Positions 4,644 through 6,516 of a DNA stretch of 6,516 nt are shown here, one piece after another. Origin of the DNA: Caldifarciminota bacterium (GTDB lineage Bacteria; Hydrothermota; Tepidihabitantia; Tepidihabitantales; Tepidihabitantaceae); NCBI GenBank assembly GCA_016935295.1, contig JAFGRF010000164.1, positions 1 to 6,516 on the forward strand, in the 5' to 3' direction. Positions within the stretch are counted from its first letter, which is position 1; each line of letters begins with the position of its first letter. Under the pieces are notes generated by a model that was not told the origin of the DNA, did no database searches, and saw only the letters and a list, made by a program, of their open reading frames with translations. The translations under genes and the position numbers were made by a program.

Positions 4644-6516
4644 ATGAGAATCACTGAGAGAATGCTGTTGCTGGCTTTCGTGGGGGCGCTCACCGCTGTC
4701 GCGTACGGCGTGCCCATTCGAGTGCCAGAAGACTACACGAGTATCCAGCTGGCGGTCACCAATGCCAGCGACGGTGACACAATCTCGGTTTGGGGCCCGC
4801 CGCCGGGCCAGCCGTCTAATCCGCCGTATCACTACTACGAGAACGTGAACTACGCATTCAAGAGCCTAGTCGTTGCGAGCCGGTGCTTTCTGCCGAATTG
4901 GCAGGGCTGCACGCCGACTTGGGATTCGGTGGTCATCGACGGCGGGCAGTCCGGTCCGGTCGTGTCGATGGGCGGGTCTGATGACGCGGTGCTGACGGGG
5001 TTCACGATCCAGAATGGGTTTAACTACTCCAGTGGTGGCGGGGTCAACTGCGGGAAGGGCCACATCCTGAAGAACCACATTCGTAACAACTACACCGCGT
5101 CGCGAGGGGGCGGGGTGTTCTTCGGGAACTGGGCCGGCAAGTGCTGGATAGACGACAATCTGATCGAGAATAATACTGCTCTTATGGGAGGCGGTGGTAT
5201 CGAGGTGGAAGCCAAGTGTTGCTACATCCGGCGGAATGTCGTCATGGGTAACACGACTCCGAACTACGGCGGCGGCATGAGACTATTGTACTATGACCCG
5301 ATGCAGACCGGGCCACTTCCGAATCCAGACGACAGCGTCACGGACAACGTGGTTGTTGCCAACCACCTGACCGGGTCGGACCCGAAAGGCGGCGGCATCT
5401 TGGCCTGGGAGTGGCCGCGGCCGGCTCGCAGGAATGTGGTGACAGACAATGACAGCAACGGTGTATACGTACACGCTCAGTACGTCGGGCCGCTGGACTT
5501 GGGCGATGCCGACGACCCGGGCCTCAACGTTCTGATGCGGAATGGTAGCTACGACCTCGTGGACTCGTCTTTCGGTCAGAATCCTACTCTGGTCCATGCA
5601 ATTGGGAACTACTGGGGCTACCTGGACACCCACACAATACTCGGGCGCATTCTATCCTATCCGTCCTCGAACGTGCTGTACGACCCGGTGGCGGCGTCCA
5701 GCCAGTGGTTCGATGTCGATCTCACTCCAGTGTCCACCTGCTCGACCGACGTGCTGGTGACGAGCGCGCTGCGGGTGACCCGTTCGCTTACCGTCGTTCC
5801 CGGCAAGAAGTTCGTGTTCTACCTCGACCCTGACACGTCTGGAATTATCCCCGAACTAAACGTGTCAGATTCGGGCACGGTGCTGACTTCGGTCGGCACG
5901 GCCAGTGACACCATCAAGTACGTGCCGCAGCAGACCACGAATCCCAACCGCCTGGCCTGCTGGCAGGGAATCCGGGTGCATTCGTCCGCGCACGCGCAAT
6001 TCGAGTGGAGCGAGATCAAGGGTGCCTACTGCGGAATCGACGTTGGTAGTCCTTACGGTAAGGTGGAAGTGAAGAACTCCAGGCTCGACAGTTGCCGGTT
6101 CGCGGGCGCGTATGGCCACTTCGGGTCGCTGGATGTAGACTCAAGCGACGTCTCATGGAATGGGGTCTACGGAGTCCGCTACGAAACGCATAGTGATCCG
6201 AATCTGCACTGCTATGTGGGCTACTGCACCATTAGCAGCAACGGTTTCGCCGGCGTGTCCCTTACCGGCATCGGACCTCTGCCGTATACTAATCACTACG
6301 ATCGGATTGAGTACAATCAGATTGATGGCGGCGACATAACATTGTACGGAGTCGAAGTCAGCGACACCTGTTGCTGGCCCGCTATCGCTGACAATCAGGT
6401 CTCCGGGTGCGCTCAAGCGGGTATGGAGATTTGGACTGCCCCCAATAGCGTGGACACGCAGTTAAGAGGGTTTTCTCATCTGCTTTTCGTACTCAACCGG
6501 GCTCAAGTAGCCCAGA
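4644..6516 (+). CDS. Secreted right-handed parallel beta-helix protein, 3'-truncated by window end
   Basis: The frame stays open from ATG 4644 to the edge, giving 624 complete codons with no stop. GAGGAG (4633-4638) is 5 nt upstream and the gap from the previous stop is 18 nt. A signal peptide (MRITERMLLLAFVGALTAVA, cut near 22) is followed by VPEDYTSIQLAVTNASDGDT, the typical start of pectate-lyase-like beta-helix exoproteins. Coils with repeated N/G turns follow: LTGFTIQNG (117-125), GGGV (131-134), HIRNNYTASRGGGV (145-158), DNLIENNTALMGGGGI (171-186), NVVMGNTTPNYGGGM (198-212) and DNVVVANHL (234-242). Residues about 365-440 contain a break with a 'SLTVVPGKKFVF' strand, then a second helix runs from about 440 to 600 (FEWSEIKGAYCGIDV, VGYCTISSNGFAGVSL). 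There are 15 cysteines, including two CC pairs. No lyase active site is evident. The family includes polysaccharide-degrading enzymes, adhesins and structural proteins; an adhesin or surface-binding role is inferred. A C-terminal sorting domain may lie beyond the window. Confidence 0.9.
   Translation, partial: MRITERMLLLAFVGALTAVAYGVPIRVPEDYTSIQLAVTNASDGDTISVWGPPPGQPSNPPYHYYENVNYAFKSLVVASRCFLPNWQGCTPTWDSVVIDGGQSGPVVSMGGSDDAVLTGFTIQNGFNYSSGGGVNCGKGHILKNHIRNNYTASRGGGVFFGNWAGKCWIDDNLIENNTALMGGGGIEVEAKCCYIRRNVVMGNTTPNYGGGMRLLYYDPMQTGPLPNPDDSVTDNVVVANHLTGSDPKGGGILAWEWPRPARRNVVTDNDSNGVYVHAQYVGPLDLGDADDPGLNVLMRNGSYDLVDSSFGQNPTLVHAIGNYWGYLDTHTILGRILSYPSSNVLYDPVAASSQWFDVDLTPVSTCSTDVLVTSALRVTRSLTVVPGKKFVFYLDPDTSGIIPELNVSDSGTVLTSVGTASDTIKYVPQQTTNPNRLACWQGIRVHSSAHAQFEWSEIKGAYCGIDVGSPYGKVEVKNSRLDSCRFAGAYGHFGSLDVDSSDVSWNGVYGVRYETHSDPNLHCYVGYCTISSNGFAGVSLTGIGPLPYTNHYDRIEYNQIDGGDITLYGVEVSDTCCWPAIADNQVSGCAQAGMEIWTAPNSVDTQLRGFSHLLFVLNRAQVAQ

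Noticed and set aside
6460..6516. Frameshift at the end of the beta-helix gene, because the last residues (RGFSHLLFVLNRAQVAQ) look less repeat-like
   Set aside because: The frame remains open and the stretch is too short to judge; no clearly better frame is visible before the edge.

Overview
The window reads as chromosomal DNA of an uncultured, GC-rich Gram-negative-type bacterium. All five supported genes lie on the + strand. Three features point towards the FCB superphylum or a neighbouring candidate phylum such as WOR-3/Stahlbacteria: a FlgD-like/type IX-style C-terminal sorting module on a secreted propeller, large secreted beta-helix and DNRLRE-type proteins, and intergenic DNA packed with 'accacaaagacaccaag' and 'agaagctag' repeats. 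This placement is inference from style, not from a marker gene.

Layout. Positions 1-311 hold no gene. The first part is AT-richer and carries a GC palindrome. A perfect TATAAT box (217-222) follows, then a predicted leader RNA that folds into a nested hairpin (241-300) ending directly at the Shine-Dalgarno sequence. Gene 1 (312-680) encodes a 122-residue charged, helical cytosolic protein of unknown function. A 175-bp gap follows with one decayed copy of a repeat found again downstream. Gene 2 (856-1749) is a complete cation diffusion facilitator (CDF) with metal sites A, B and C recognisable.

Positions 1750-2404 are non-coding and repeat-rich. They contain an AGAAGCTAG array with an inverted copy, a CCGCCAAG-type repeat, and two full copies plus a partial third of a 137-bp unit, each able to fold back on itself.

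A near-consensus sigma-70 promoter (TTGACA-16-TACAAT, 2405-2432) then starts what looks like one operon of three exported proteins: a 188-residue DNRLRE/CBM96-like protein (2559-3125), a 493-residue protein with seven evenly spaced blade motifs and a C-terminal sorting module (3144-4625), and a long right-handed beta-helix protein (4644 to beyond the window end, 624 codons visible). Both intergenic gaps are 18 nt with GAGGAG at the same offset, which supports co-transcription and similar translation. The latter two proteins are cysteine-rich.

The most plausible reading is a cell-surface or secreted module that binds or decorates an external polymer or surface. No catalytic residues are recognisable, so the function is open. 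The CDF transporter and the 122-residue protein show no evident link to that operon.
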